A stretch of 64,000 nt of DNA from Streptomyces sp. NWU339 (GTDB lineage: Bacteria; Actinomycetota; Actinomycetes; Streptomycetales; Streptomycetaceae), in NCBI RefSeq assembly GCF_003143855.1, contig NZ_QFRK01000008.1:62001-126000 (forward strand), read 5' to 3'. The notes beneath the pieces were generated by a model. It saw only the letters and a program-made list of their open reading frames with translations. It made no database searches and was not told the DNA's origin. Shown piece by piece: positions 54,085 to 62,992 of this stretch. How positions within the stretch are numbered: the first letter of the stretch is position 1; the number at the start of each line of letters is the position of its first letter. The position numbers were made by a program, and so were the translations under genes.

Positions 54085-54160
54085 CCAGGGCCTGTCCGGC
54101 GGATCGGCGCGGATGTGGCGCCGTCGGTTTCCTGCGCCCTGATCCGCCGGACAGGCCTGG
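54085..54160. terminator. long stem-loop after the RDD genes
   Basis: Positions 54085-54105 pair with 54141-54160 (about 20 bp, one bulged base, stem beginning ccagg and ending ggatc) around a 35-base loop. It lies between the RDD gene and the converging small membrane gene. Confidence 0.8.
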
Positions 54161-54179
54161 AGGCCGGCCGGGCACGGTG

Positions 54180-54473
54180 TCAGGAAACGGCTCGCTCCCG
54201 CACCGCCTCGCGGGCCGGCGCGGCTGCCGGTGACGGCACGATCGCCCGTACCGGCTCCTGCGGCGCGGGCCGTGTCACGGGGGCGGGGCGGGCGGGCTCG
54301 GAGAGCGGCACCGTCATGGCCACCAGCAGTCCGAGGGCGAGTGCCGCGATGACGACGAGCGCGATACCCACGCCCGAACTCGTCTGTGACAACAGCAGCA
54401 TGACGAAGGTCGAGAAGACCACGGTGCACGAACCGTAGGCGAGCTGAGCGACAGTCGGACGGGGCATGGCCAT
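54180..54473 (-). CDS. small membrane protein, unknown
   Basis: A 97-residue protein with two hydrophobic segments (LAYGSCTVVFSTFVMLLLSQ and VGIALVVIAALALGLLVAMTV) and a Pro/Arg-rich C-terminal tail. ATG 54473 has GAGG five bases upstream; ATG 54467 is in frame. Function is not recognised. It faces the RDD operon and is divergent from the M6 protease gene. Confidence 0.75.
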   Translation of the reverse strand: MAMPRPTVAQLAYGSCTVVFSTFVMLLLSQTSSGVGIALVVIAALALGLLVAMTVPLSEPARPAPVTRPAPQEPVRAIVPSPAAAPAREAVRERAVS

Positions 54474-54832
54474 CGTGTCCTCGGAAGTCGGGGGCTGTCG
54501 GCCTGGCTTTCCACCGGCTCAACGGTGTGCCGCCAAGCGACTCTAACCGCGAGAGTGCCCGAGCGGAACGCACAGTAAGCGTGACCTGACCGACAGGGCC
54601 GGTGCACAGGGGGCGCACGGAGTCATATGCCGTCCACAAAGCCGCGCCCGAGGTCCGCGAAGGGAACCGTGTCCCCGCATAATGCAGTTGACCTGTTCAA
54701 GTCAAGGTCTGTTTTTTCTGCTGAACCTTTAGTCAAATGTGGTCACTTGACTACACGCGTTGATCACGTGTGCGCGACCATCCATCACCCGGACCCTGCT
54801 TTCGCGCGCACGAACGCGGGAGGGGATCTCAA
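54474..54832. promoter_or_regulatory. A/T-rich operator-like region before the secreted protease gene
   Basis: Within 359 bases, the stretch 54680-54775 is clearly A/T-richer than its surroundings. It has ttgac (54688-54692) with gtcaa (54701-54705), agtcaa (54731-54736) with ttgact (54747-54752), and acacg/cgtgt around 54754-54772. The repeated TTGAC/GTCAA half-sites suggest binding of a dimeric regulator. No clean -35/-10 pair is evident. A GGAGGGG ribosome-binding site precedes the GTG at 54833. Confidence 0.6.
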
Positions 54833-57193
54833 GTGACCAGTAGACCCTGGACGTTCAGAGCGGCCGCGACGGGCGTGGCGCTCGCGGCGGTCACCGCCAC
54901 CTGCTCTGCGTTCACCGTGGCCCAGGCCGACACGACCGACCGGGCCGACCGGCCCGCCACCGTGGACCGACAGGACCCGGCGGAGTACAACCACGTGGAG
55001 CACGACCTCGCGGGGCCGCTCTCCAAGACGCAGGCGGCGCAGCGCGAAGAGGCCCTGAACCAGGTCATATCCGGCCAGGCGGCGGTCAAGGACCGGAACG
55101 GTTCGAAGGTCGTCGAGCTCAAGGGCAAGGGCAAGAAGGGCACCGGCAAGTACGTCGAGCTCGGCCGCGAGAAGACCGACAAGATCTTCACGATCCTGGT
55201 CGAGTTCGGCGACAAGATCGACAGCCGCTACGGCGGTACCCGCGGCCCGCTGCACAACGAGATCGCCGAGCCGGACCGCAGGGTGGACAACTCCACCGCG
55301 TGGCAGGCGGACTACGACCAGAAGCACTTCGAGGACATGTACTTCGGCACCGGCAAGGGTGTCGAGTCGGTCAAGACGTACTTCGAGAAGCAGTCCTCGG
55401 GCCGTTACTCGGTCGAGGGCGCGGTCTCCGACTGGGTCAAGGTTCCCTACAACGAGGCCCGTTACGGCTCCAACAAGTGTGTTCCCGACAACTGCGCCTG
55501 GTACGTGGTGCAGGACGGCGTCAACGCCTGGGTCGACGACCAGAAGGCGGCCGGCCGGACCGGCGCCGAGATCAGGGCCGATCTCGCCGAGTACGACCAG
55601 TGGGACCGCTACGACTTCGACGGCGACGGCGACTTCAACGAGCCCGACGGCTACATCGACCACTTCCAGATCGTGCACGCCGGTGAGGACGAGTCCGCCG
55701 GCGGCGGCGCCCAGGGCGAGGACGCGATCTGGGCCCACCGCTGGTACGCCTTCGGCACCGACGCCGGCGCCACCGGGCCCGAGCAGAACAAGCTCGGCGG
55801 CACCCAGATCGGCGACACCGGCGTCTGGGTCGGCGACTACACCATCCAGCCGGAGAACGGCGGACTCGGCGTCTTCGCCCACGAGTACGGCCACGACCTC
55901 GGTCTGCCGGACCACTACGACACCGCGGGCGGTGAGAACTCCACCGGCTTCTGGACCCTGATGTCCTCCGGCTCCTGGCTCGGCACCGGCAAGAACGAGA
56001 TCGGTGACCTGCCCGGCGACATGACCGCCTGGGACAAGCTCCAGCTGGGCTGGCTGGACTACGACACGGCCAAGGCCGCGACGAAGTCGAAGCACAAGCT
56101 GGGCCCCGCCGAGTACAACACCCGTGACAAGCAGGCCCTCGTGGTCGAGCTGCCCGAGAAGGCGGTCACCACCGAGGTCGTCGTCCCGGCCGAGGGCGAG
56201 ACCCAGTGGTGGAGCGGCAGCGGTGACGACCTGAGGAACACGCTGACCCGTTCGGTGGACCTCACCGGCAAGGCGTCGGCCGAGCTGACCCTCGACGGCT
56301 GGTACGAGATCGAGTCCGACTACGACTTCCTCTACGCCGAGGTCTCGACCGACGACGGCGCCAACTGGACCGCCCTGGACGGCACGGTGGACGGCCGGCC
56401 GATCCCGCGCGACGGCAGCGACAAGCCGGCCCTGCACGGCACGGTCGACGGCTACAAGCCGCTGGCGTACCCGCTGGACGCCTACGCCGGTCAGCAGATC
56501 GACCTGCGCTTCCGCTACCAGACCGACGGCGGACTGGCGATGAAGGGCTTCGCGGCCGACCGGATCTCGGTGACGGCGGACGGCGCCGCCCTGTTCACGG
56601 ACAACGCGGAGACCGCGGACGCCGCCTGGACGGCGAAGGGCTTCTCCCGCATCGGAGCGTCCTTCACCAAGGACTACGCGCAGTACTACATCGCCGAGAA
56701 CCGCCAGTACGTGTCGTACGACAAGACGTTGAAGGTCGGCCCGTACAACTTCGGCTTCGCGAACAGCCGTCCGGACTGGGTGGAGCACTTCCCGTACCAG
56801 AACGGCCTGTTGATCTGGAAGTGGGACACCTCCCAGGCCGACAACAACACCAGCCGCCACCCGGGCAAGGGCCTGATCCTGCCGGTCGACTCGCACCCGA
56901 CCGCGCTGAAGTGGTCCGACGGCACGCTGATGCGCAACCGCATCCAGACGTACGACGCGCCGTTCAGCACGTTCCGCACGGACGGCATCACGCTGCACAA
57001 GAACGGCGTCGCGACCAAGATCCGTTCCTCGAAGGGGGTGCCGGTCTTCAACGACCGGACGAACACCTACTACGACGAGACGAACCCGACCGGTGGTGTC
57101 CAGATCACTGACACCAACACCAAGATCAAGATCGTCAAGGAGCCCGGAAACGGCTCGACGGTCCACCTCGAGGTGGACCGCGCGACGAAGTAA
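54833..57193 (+). CDS. Secreted M6-family (immune inhibitor A-like) metalloprotease
   Basis: A 786-residue exoprotease. A signal peptide is visible (TFRAAATGVALAAVTATCSA, likely cut after AQA near 32). A propeptide follows. The zinc site is HEYGHDLGLPDH with His350, Glu351 and His354. The domain before it has DYDQKHFEDMYFG and DYDQWDRYDFDGDGDFNEPDG, a calcium-type loop. Beta-sandwich domains lie C-terminal. This matches the InhA/peptidase M6 architecture. Secreted zinc proteases of this type digest mycelial or foreign proteins. An unusual A/T-rich control region lies upstream. Confidence 0.93.
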   Translation: MTSRPWTFRAAATGVALAAVTATCSAFTVAQADTTDRADRPATVDRQDPAEYNHVEHDLAGPLSKTQAAQREEALNQVISGQAAVKDRNGSKVVELKGKGKKGTGKYVELGREKTDKIFTILVEFGDKIDSRYGGTRGPLHNEIAEPDRRVDNSTAWQADYDQKHFEDMYFGTGKGVESVKTYFEKQSSGRYSVEGAVSDWVKVPYNEARYGSNKCVPDNCAWYVVQDGVNAWVDDQKAAGRTGAEIRADLAEYDQWDRYDFDGDGDFNEPDGYIDHFQIVHAGEDESAGGGAQGEDAIWAHRWYAFGTDAGATGPEQNKLGGTQIGDTGVWVGDYTIQPENGGLGVFAHEYGHDLGLPDHYDTAGGENSTGFWTLMSSGSWLGTGKNEIGDLPGDMTAWDKLQLGWLDYDTAKAATKSKHKLGPAEYNTRDKQALVVELPEKAVTTEVVVPAEGETQWWSGSGDDLRNTLTRSVDLTGKASAELTLDGWYEIESDYDFLYAEVSTDDGANWTALDGTVDGRPIPRDGSDKPALHGTVDGYKPLAYPLDAYAGQQIDLRFRYQTDGGLAMKGFAADRISVTADGAALFTDNAETADAAWTAKGFSRIGASFTKDYAQYYIAENRQYVSYDKTLKVGPYNFGFANSRPDWVEHFPYQNGLLIWKWDTSQADNNTSRHPGKGLILPVDSHPTALKWSDGTLMRNRIQTYDAPFSTFRTDGITLHKNGVATKIRSSKGVPVFNDRTNTYYDETNPTGGVQITDTNTKIKIVKEPGNGSTVHLEVDRATK

Positions 57194-57218
57194 ATAGCGT
57201 TTTCGCAGGTCAGAGCGT

Positions 57219-57254
57219 GATCGGCGGTAACCCCCTGGCGGGTTGCCGCCGATC
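57219..57254 (+). terminator. terminator after the M6 protease
   Basis: gatcggcggtaacc (57219-57232) pairs with ggttgccgccgatc (57241-57254), 14 bp with one G-T pair and an eight-base loop. Confidence 0.8.
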
Positions 57255-57284
57255 CGTGTTTAGGTGCGTCCTGTGGCTTTCTTA

Positions 57285-57312
57285 TTGACACCTGGTCCGA
57301 CGGGGGTATGAC
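57285..57312 (+). promoter_or_regulatory. consensus-like promoter
   Basis: TTGACA (57285-57290) and TATGAC (57307-57312) are 16 bases apart, close to the vegetative consensus. The start point would be about 57317-57320, coinciding with an in-frame ATG at 57317, so the transcript is predicted leaderless. Confidence 0.6.
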
Positions 57313-57316
57313 ATCC

Positions 57317-57661
57317 ATGGCCGCAGGAGGTTTCTGCAAGCTGCCGAACGGCACCGTGGTGGTGGCGCTGAACCTGCCCAGCCCCGCCGCCGGTCCCGCC
57401 GGCTCGGTGCGCTTCCTCGTGCACGCGGGCAACCGGGCGCGCGCCCTGACCAGGCTGCGCAACCTGGGCCTGCGCGCCGTCTACCTGCGGGGCAACGCGG
57501 CCCCGCCGAGCCCCGACGAGATCACCGCGGTACTGCACCATCCCGACGGGCTCATATGGCGCACGGCACCCGGCAGCGGCGTCCTGACCGGCACCGCACC
57601 GGCCGTGGAGCTGTGGCATCCGATCAGGGCACTGCTCAGGAGCCCCACGGCCTCCGCCTGA
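57317..57661 (+). CDS. conserved small protein of unknown function
   Basis: A 114-residue protein starting MAAGGFCKLPNGTVVVALN. It has no known motif that I recognise; the middle (GNRARALTRLRNLGLRAVYLRGN) is basic and could form a helix-strand pair. I chose ATG 57317 because a promoter's -10 element covers the earlier in-frame ATG at 57308. It is followed after 14 bases by the convergent pncA gene. I recall a conserved Streptomyces orphan at this position. Confidence 0.75.
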   Translation: MAAGGFCKLPNGTVVVALNLPSPAAGPAGSVRFLVHAGNRARALTRLRNLGLRAVYLRGNAAPPSPDEITAVLHHPDGLIWRTAPGSGVLTGTAPAVELWHPIRALLRSPTASA

Positions 57662-57675
57662 CCCTGCGGTCCCGG

Positions 57676-58269
57676 TTACTGCACGACCGGCTTCCCCGAG
57701 AGCTCCACACCCGCTCCGCGCAGCTCCTCGAGCGCACGCTCGGTGGTCTGCGCGGCCACCCCGGCGGTGAGGTCGAGCAGGACCCGGGCGCGGAAGCCCT
57801 CGCGGGCGGCGTCCAGCGCGGTCGCGCGCACGCAGTGGTCGGTGGCGATGCCCACCACGTCCACCTCGTCGATCTGCCGCTCCCGCAGCCAGTCGGCCAG
57901 CGCCACGCCGTTCTCGTCGGTTCCCTCGAAACCGCTGTACGCCGCCGAGTACGCCCCCTTGTCGAAGACGGCGTCGACCGCGCCGGAGCTGACCGCGGGG
58001 GCGAAGTTCGGGTGGAAGCCGACGCCCTCCGTCCCGGCGACGCAGTGCGCGGGCCAGGAGCTGACGTAGTCGGGGTTGTCGGCGAAGTGGCCGCCGGGGG
58101 CTATGTGGTGGTCGCGGGTGGCCACCACGTGCCGGTAGCCGGCCGGGGCCGGGGCCTGCGCGATCAGCTCGGTGATGGCGGCGGCCACGTCGGCGCCACC
58201 GGTGACGGCGAGGCTGCCCCCCTCGCAGAAGTCGTTCTGCACGTCAACGACGATCAAGGCGCGGCGCAT
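57676..58269 (-). CDS. pncA: Nicotinamidase
   Basis: A 197-residue isochorismatase-fold enzyme that converts nicotinamide to nicotinate in NAD salvage. It begins MRRALIVVDVQNDFCEGGSL (Asp9 of the triad). The metal-site histidines appear in DHHIAPGGHF, the catalytic Lys in FDKGAYSAAYS, and the nucleophile Cys in IATDHCVRAT. It lies about 220 bases after pncB on the same strand, so the two act in sequence: nicotinamide to nicotinate to nicotinate mononucleotide. Confidence 0.93.
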   Translation of the reverse strand: MRRALIVVDVQNDFCEGGSLAVTGGADVAAAITELIAQAPAPAGYRHVVATRDHHIAPGGHFADNPDYVSSWPAHCVAGTEGVGFHPNFAPAVSSGAVDAVFDKGAYSAAYSGFEGTDENGVALADWLRERQIDEVDVVGIATDHCVRATALDAAREGFRARVLLDLTAGVAAQTTERALEELRGAGVELSGKPVVQ

Positions 58270-58487
58270 GGTCGGATTCCTTCGGCTGTGGGGTCGGGTG
58301 GGGAGAGCGGACCCGGCCGGTGAGGCTCCGGGCCCATGGAATGCGGATCGGTGCGGATCGAGTGCTGAATCGGCTGTGGGGGTCGGCTGTGAAACGGTGC
58401 GGACAGGGGTGCGGCACGACGGACCGGGGTCCCGGCCGGGGAGCCGTGCGCGCGGCGAGTGCGGCGCGCACGGCGGGACACGCAGTT

Positions 58488-59840
58488 CTAGCTACCCGAG
58501 CCCTCGTGCGCGTACTCCGTCGGAATGACGGGTTCTCCCCGGGAGAGCTGGGTCGCGGAGAGCGGCAGGTTGGCGCGGGCCGCCCGGTGCCGCTCACGGA
58601 GCACGTCCAGCGGCTCGCGCGCGGTCGCGGTCACCTCACCGCCCTTGACCAGTTCCACCAGCAGCTGCCGGTCGGCCAGCGCGTCGGGCACCCGCCCGGT
58701 GCCGACCACCTCGGCCTCGGCGACGCCGTACTCGTCCAGCCGCCGCGCGGCCCACTTGCGGCCGCCGACGGAGGTCTTGCCGCCGGTGGACCTCTTCGCC
58801 ACCGGCACCAGCGGTGCCTTCGGGTGGGCGGACTCGGCGCGGGCGACCAGCTTGTAGACCATGGAGGCCGTCGGGTGCCCGGAGCCGGTCACCAGCTGGG
58901 TGCCGACGCCGTACGCGTCCACCGGCGCGGCGGCCAGGGAGGCGATGGCGTACTCGTCCAGGTCGGAGGTCACGAGGATCCTCGTACCGGTGGCGCCCAG
59001 CGCGTCCAGCTGCTGCCGCACCCGGTGCGCCACCAGCAGCAGGTCACCGGAGTCGATCCGTACGGCGCCCAGCTCCGGCCCGGCGACCTCGACGGCCGTG
59101 CGGACCGCCTCGGCCACGTCGTAGGTGTCCACCAGCAGCGTCGTGCCGCCGCCGAGGGAGGCGACCTGTGCCCGGAAGGCGTCCCGCTCGCTGTCGTGCA
59201 CCAGGGTGAAGGCGTGCGCGGAGGTGCCCACGGTCGGGATGCTGTAGCGGAAGCCGGCCGCCAGGTCCGAGGTGGAGGTGAAGCCGCCGAGGTACGCGGC
59301 CCGGGCGGCGGCCACCGCGGCCAGCTCGTGGGTGCGCCGGGCGCCCATCTCGATCAGCGGCCGGTCCCCGGCGGCGGACGACATCCGGGAGGCTGCCGCG
59401 GCGATCGCCGAGTCGTGGTTGAGGATCGACAGGATCACGGTCTCCAGCAGCACGCACTCCCCGAAGCTGCCTTCCACCCGCATGATCGGCGAGCCGGGGA
59501 AGTACACCTCGCCCTCCGGGTAGCCCCAGATGTCACCGGAGAAGCGGTAGTCGGCCAGCCAGTCGAGGGTCCGCCCGTCGACGACGTTCTTCTCGCGCAG
59601 GAAGTCGAGGACGGCTCCGTCGAAACGGAAGTTCTCCACCGCGTCCAGGACCCGCCCGGTGCCGGCCACCACACCGTAGCGGCGGCCGTCCGGCAGGCGC
59701 CGGGTGAAGACCTCGAACACGCTGCGCCGGTCGGCGGTGCCCCCGTTCAGGGCGGCCTGCAGCATCGTCAGCTCGTAGTGGTCGGTGAAGAGCGCCGTGG
59801 ACGGAACAGTCACCGGCAGCCCAAGGTCCGCTGTGTTCAT
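58488..59840 (-). CDS. pncB: Nicotinate phosphoribosyltransferase
   Basis: A 450-residue enzyme that joins nicotinate to PRPP. It begins with [20 protein letters not shown]. It has [16 protein letters not shown], the signature EMGARRTHE and the phosphate-binding [16 protein letters not shown], then TSDLDEYAI and [12 protein letters not shown]. It is divergent from clpS. An inverted repeat at 59862-59876 lies at its probable promoter. Confidence 0.94.
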   Translation of the reverse strand: MNTADLGLPVTVPSTALFTDHYELTMLQAALNGGTADRRSVFEVFTRRLPDGRRYGVVAGTGRVLDAVENFRFDGAVLDFLREKNVVDGRTLDWLADYRFSGDIWGYPEGEVYFPGSPIMRVEGSFGECVLLETVILSILNHDSAIAAAASRMSSAAGDRPLIEMGARRTHELAAVAAARAAYLGGFTSTSDLAAGFRYSIPTVGTSAHAFTLVHDSERDAFRAQVASLGGGTTLLVDTYDVAEAVRTAVEVAGPELGAVRIDSGDLLLVAHRVRQQLDALGATGTRILVTSDLDEYAIASLAAAPVDAYGVGTQLVTGSGHPTASMVYKLVARAESAHPKAPLVPVAKRSTGGKTSVGGRKWAARRLDEYGVAEAEVVGTGRVPDALADRQLLVELVKGGEVTATAREPLDVLRERHRAARANLPLSATQLSRGEPVIPTEYAHEGSGS

Positions 59841-59844
59841 GCGA

Positions 59845-59885
59845 CGAATGCTATCCCCATTTCGTCACTCTGACGATTTCTATCC
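59845..59885 (-). promoter_or_regulatory. putative pncB promoter and operator
   Basis: On the minus strand TAGCAT follows TCGTCA by about 17 bases, with the start point almost at the ATG (59840). The -35 region lies inside the dyad tcgtca-ctc-tgacga (59862-59876), ideal for a repressor of NAD salvage. The bound protein is not known. Confidence 0.5.
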
Positions 59886-60006
59886 GCGCCGCGGACCGGC
59901 CCGAGGCCGACCCCGGATGCGCCTCCGGAGGGAATTCCGGGTGAAACCCGGACGTATGGCGGCCCGCGCGGGCCGGTTTGTGCTCCCGGCGCCTTCCGGT
60001 GGCAGC

Positions 60007-60324
60007 ATGGGCACTGTGACGTCACCCGCACCCCTGGAGATCGAACGCACCGAGTCGGCGGAAGACGCCTTCGCCGTACCCGAGCCCGACGTCCCCTGGA
60101 TCACCATCGTCCACAACGACCCGGTCAACCTCATGAGCTATGTGACGTACGTCTTCCAGACGTACTTCGGCTACTCCAAGGACAAGGCCACCAAGCTCAT
60201 GCTCGACGTCCACCACAAGGGTCGGGCGGTCGTCTCCAGCGGCACGCGCGAGGAAATGGAACGCGACGTCCAGGCCATGCACGGCTACGGCCTGTGGGCC
60301 ACCCTCCAGCAGGACCGGAAGTGA
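60007..60324 (+). CDS. clpS: ATP-dependent Clp protease adaptor ClpS
   Basis: A 105-residue adaptor that brings N-degron substrates to ClpC/ClpA. Core motifs are [38 protein letters not shown] and [19 protein letters not shown] 60007 (MGTV) and GTG 60016 (MTSPAPL) are both possible starts. The DUF2017 gene follows 56 bases later. The order pncB-clpS-DUF2017-mec-cysO is an actinobacterial core block also found in mycobacteria (recall). Confidence 0.94.
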   Translation: MGTVTSPAPLEIERTESAEDAFAVPEPDVPWITIVHNDPVNLMSYVTYVFQTYFGYSKDKATKLMLDVHHKGRAVVSSGTREEMERDVQAMHGYGLWATLQQDRK

Positions 60325-60380
60325 CCCCGCCGGACATGACCCGCCCCCGCCCGCGTGACCGGAAGTAGCGAATCGCCTCC

Positions 60381-60983
60381 ATGTCAGGACACTTCGAACC
60401 GCTCCCCGGCGGCGGCGCGGCCGTCGCCCTCGACGACGTCGAGATCTCCATCATCCGCTCCCTGGCCGTGCAGCTCATGGAGCTCCTCGGCCCCGGCCCG
60501 GACGAGGAGGCCCCCGGCGACCCGCTCGCCGAACTCTTCGCCGAGGGCCCGAGCGAGCCGCCCACCGACCCGGTGCTGCGCCGGCTCTTCCCGGACGCCT
60601 ACGGCGACCCCGAGGAACCCGCCTCCCCCAAGGACACCGAGGAGCAGCGGGCGCACTCCGCGGAGTTCCGCCGCTTCACCGAGAACGACCTGCGGGCCGG
60701 CAAGCGCGACAACGCCCTCGCGGTGATCCGCTCCCTGGACGAGCTCGCCGCGGCCGGTGAGGGCGGGGCGGTGCTGAAGCTCTCGGCCGAGGGGTCCCGG
60801 CAGTGGCTCGGCGCCCTGAACGACCTGCGCCTGGCGATCGGCTCCCGGCTGGAGATCGACGACGAGGACGACACCGACCTCCTCTTCCGCCTCCCGGACG
60901 AGGACCCGCGCAAGCCCATGGTGATGGCGTACCTGTGGCTCGGCGGCCTCCAGGAAACCCTCGTCACGACCCTCATGCCGTAG
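60381..60983 (+). CDS. DUF2017 protein
   Basis: A 200-residue soluble protein. It starts MSGHFEPLPGGGAAVALDDV and has EISIIRSLAVQLMELLG, then EFRRFTENDLRAGKRDNA and AYLWLGGLQETLV. It always follows clpS in actinobacteria, so a role in N-degron handling is suspected but unproven. No catalytic residues are evident. Confidence 0.9.
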   Translation: MSGHFEPLPGGGAAVALDDVEISIIRSLAVQLMELLGPGPDEEAPGDPLAELFAEGPSEPPTDPVLRRLFPDAYGDPEEPASPKDTEEQRAHSAEFRRFTENDLRAGKRDNALAVIRSLDELAAAGEGGAVLKLSAEGSRQWLGALNDLRLAIGSRLEIDDEDDTDLLFRLPDEDPRKPMVMAYLWLGGLQETLVTTLMP

Positions 60984-61468
60984 GGCTCGACCCTCACGCC
61001 GCAGGGCGCGCCACGCATGCGGCGGAGCGCGCCGCGCCCGCCGCGGGGCCGCACCACACCCCGTCGCGGTGCGGCCCCGCGCCTTCGGCGGAGCGGCGCA
61101 GCCCATGCCGGACAACCGATCGGGATGTCCGGAAAAGTCCGTTGACGTGTTCGCTCAGAGGACACTCAAATCCGGGTAATGATCACGCCAAAACATCCGC
61201 CGCCTATGCGCTTTTCAGGTGCCGTTTGCCCGCTTCTCCCTGTGGTGTGCGTCACAGATGGGCCGACCGGTCAATAGTGCCGCCGTGTTAAATCTGCACG
61301 ACCGCCCGGCGAACACCACCTGTGTACGTCCGCCGGGTGCGCCACCGGGCCGGCAACCGCCGGCCAGGTGCGAGCGGACCCGCTCAGCTCCATCAGTCCG
61401 GGGGGGACCGAGACCCGATCCGGGGCCCACCAGCGGCCCGGACCGGCATGGAGAAAGGCGCATGACAC
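60984..61468. other. 485-base gap before the amino-acid permease
   Basis: It begins with the DUF2017 terminator (61043-61080). The remainder is unusually long for this window. It has an A/T-richer part (about 61165-61300) with ggtcaatagtgcc and gttaaatctgcac, probably the permease promoter, and a long GC-rich leader of perhaps 150-180 bases. I see no gene and no known riboswitch pattern. Confidence 0.5.
61043..61080 (+). terminator. terminator after DUF2017
   Basis: gcggggccgcacc (61043-61055) pairs perfectly with ggtgcggccccgc (61068-61080); loop of 12 bases. Confidence 0.85.
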
Positions 61469-62896
61469 ATGGCCTCACCGCAGGTCGACACGGAGTCCGT
61501 ACCCGGCGAAGGGTATGAACGCGGACTCAACAGCCGTCAAGTCCAGATGATCGCGATCGGCGGCGCGATCGGCGTCGGTCTCTTCCTGGGCGCCGGGGCG
61601 AACATCGCCAAGGCCGGACCCAGCCTGATCGTCATGTACGCCCTCGCCGGCGTGATCATCTTCTTCATCATGCGGGCGCTCGGCGAGCTCCTGCTCTACC
61701 GCCCGGTCTCGGGCTCCTTCGCCGAGTACTCGCGGGAATTCCTCGGCCCCTTCTTCGGCTACTTCACCGGCTGGACGTACTGGCTGATGTGGATCGTCAC
61801 CGGCATGGCCGAACTCACGGCCGCCGCGATCTACATCAACTACTGGTTCCCCCAGATCCCGCAGTGGGTCACCGCCCTGGTCTTCCTGCTCCTCCTCTTC
61901 GGGGCCAACCTCATCTCGGTGAAGCTGTTCGGCGAGATCGAGTTCTGGTTCTCGATGGTCAAGGTCACCGCCATCATCGGCATGATCGTGATCGGGCTCG
62001 GCGTGCTCACCTTCGGCTTCAGCGCCGCCGGGGACACCGCCGCCGTCTCCAACCTCTGGGCCTTCGACGGCTTCTTCCCCAAGGGCGTCGGCTCGTCCCT
62101 GATGACCCTCCAGGGCGTCATGTTCGCCTACCTCGCCGTCGAACTCGTCGGCGTCACCGCCGGCGAGTCCAAGAACCCGGAGAAGACGCTCCCCAAGGCG
62201 ATCAACACCCTGCCCTGGCGGATCGCCCTGTTCTACGTCGGTGCCCTCACCGTCATCCTGTGCGTGGTGAAGTGGACCGAGTTCTCCGCCGACGCCAGCC
62301 CCTTCGTGAAGGCGTTCGCGGTCATCGGCATCCCGGCCGGCGCCGGCATCGTCAACTTCGTCGTGCTGACCGCCGCCCTCTCCTCCTGCAACTCCGGCAT
62401 GTACTCCACGGGCCGCATGCTGCGCACCCTCGCGGACAACGGTGAGGCGCCGGGCGTCTTCCGCCGGCTCTCCTCCACCAAGACCCCGGCGCTCGGCATC
62501 GCCACCTCCGTGGTCTTCATGGGCATCGGCGTCGTCCTGAACTACGTCGTCCCGGAGAAGGCCTTCGGCTACGTCACGTCGATCGCCACCGCCGCGGGCA
62601 TCTGGACCTGGCTGATGATCCTGGTCAGTCACGTCCTCTACCGCCGCCAGGTGGTCGCGGGCCGGCTGCCCGCCTCCTCCTTCCCGGCACCGGGCGGCTC
62701 GGTGTGCTCCTACATCGCCATCGTGTTCCTGCTCTTCGTCACCGCCCTCATCGCGATCGACGCGGACGCCAGGATCTGCCTCTACGTGATGGCCGGCTGG
62801 GCGGCCGCCCTGGCGATCGGCTGGGCGGTCCTCAAGAACCGCAACCCGGGCATCACCGAGCGCCGCGAGCCGGAGTTCGAGAAGGTCGACGGCTAG
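61469..62896 (+). CDS. Amino-acid permease (APC superfamily)
   Basis: A 475-residue transporter with twelve hydrophobic segments. QMIAIGGAIGVGLFLGAG is the family's first-helix signature; MRALGELLLYRPVSGSF and the segment-8 region SSCNSGMYSTGRMLRTLAD are also present. It resembles D-serine/D-alanine/glycine and GABA/proline-type transporters; the exact substrate is uncertain. The ATG has an AAAGG upstream. It is a single gene with its own terminator at 62939-62971. Confidence 0.9.
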   Translation: MASPQVDTESVPGEGYERGLNSRQVQMIAIGGAIGVGLFLGAGANIAKAGPSLIVMYALAGVIIFFIMRALGELLLYRPVSGSFAEYSREFLGPFFGYFTGWTYWLMWIVTGMAELTAAAIYINYWFPQIPQWVTALVFLLLLFGANLISVKLFGEIEFWFSMVKVTAIIGMIVIGLGVLTFGFSAAGDTAAVSNLWAFDGFFPKGVGSSLMTLQGVMFAYLAVELVGVTAGESKNPEKTLPKAINTLPWRIALFYVGALTVILCVVKWTEFSADASPFVKAFAVIGIPAGAGIVNFVVLTAALSSCNSGMYSTGRMLRTLADNGEAPGVFRRLSSTKTPALGIATSVVFMGIGVVLNYVVPEKAFGYVTSIATAAGIWTWLMILVSHVLYRRQVVAGRLPASSFPAPGGSVCSYIAIVFLLFVTALIAIDADARICLYVMAGWAAALAIGWAVLKNRNPGITERREPEFEKVDG

Positions 62897-62938
62897 CACG
62901 GACATCCGGCGCCCGCGCTCTTCGCGTCCGGCATCCGG

Positions 62939-62971
62939 GCCGTCCCGTACCACCCCTCGGTACGGGACGGC
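62939..62971 (+). terminator. terminator after the permease
   Basis: gccgtcccgtacc (62939-62951) pairs perfectly with ggtacgggacggc (62959-62971), seven-base loop, just before the mec promoter. Confidence 0.85.
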
Positions 62972-62979
62972 CCTCTGCT

Positions 62980-62985
62980 TATCCT
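62980..62985 (+). promoter_or_regulatory. -10 element of mec
   Basis: TATCCT ends eight bases before the ATG at 62993, so transcription is predicted to start at or next to the start codon (leaderless). The -35 is not clear. Confidence 0.45.
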
Positions 62986-62992
62986 GAGCCCC

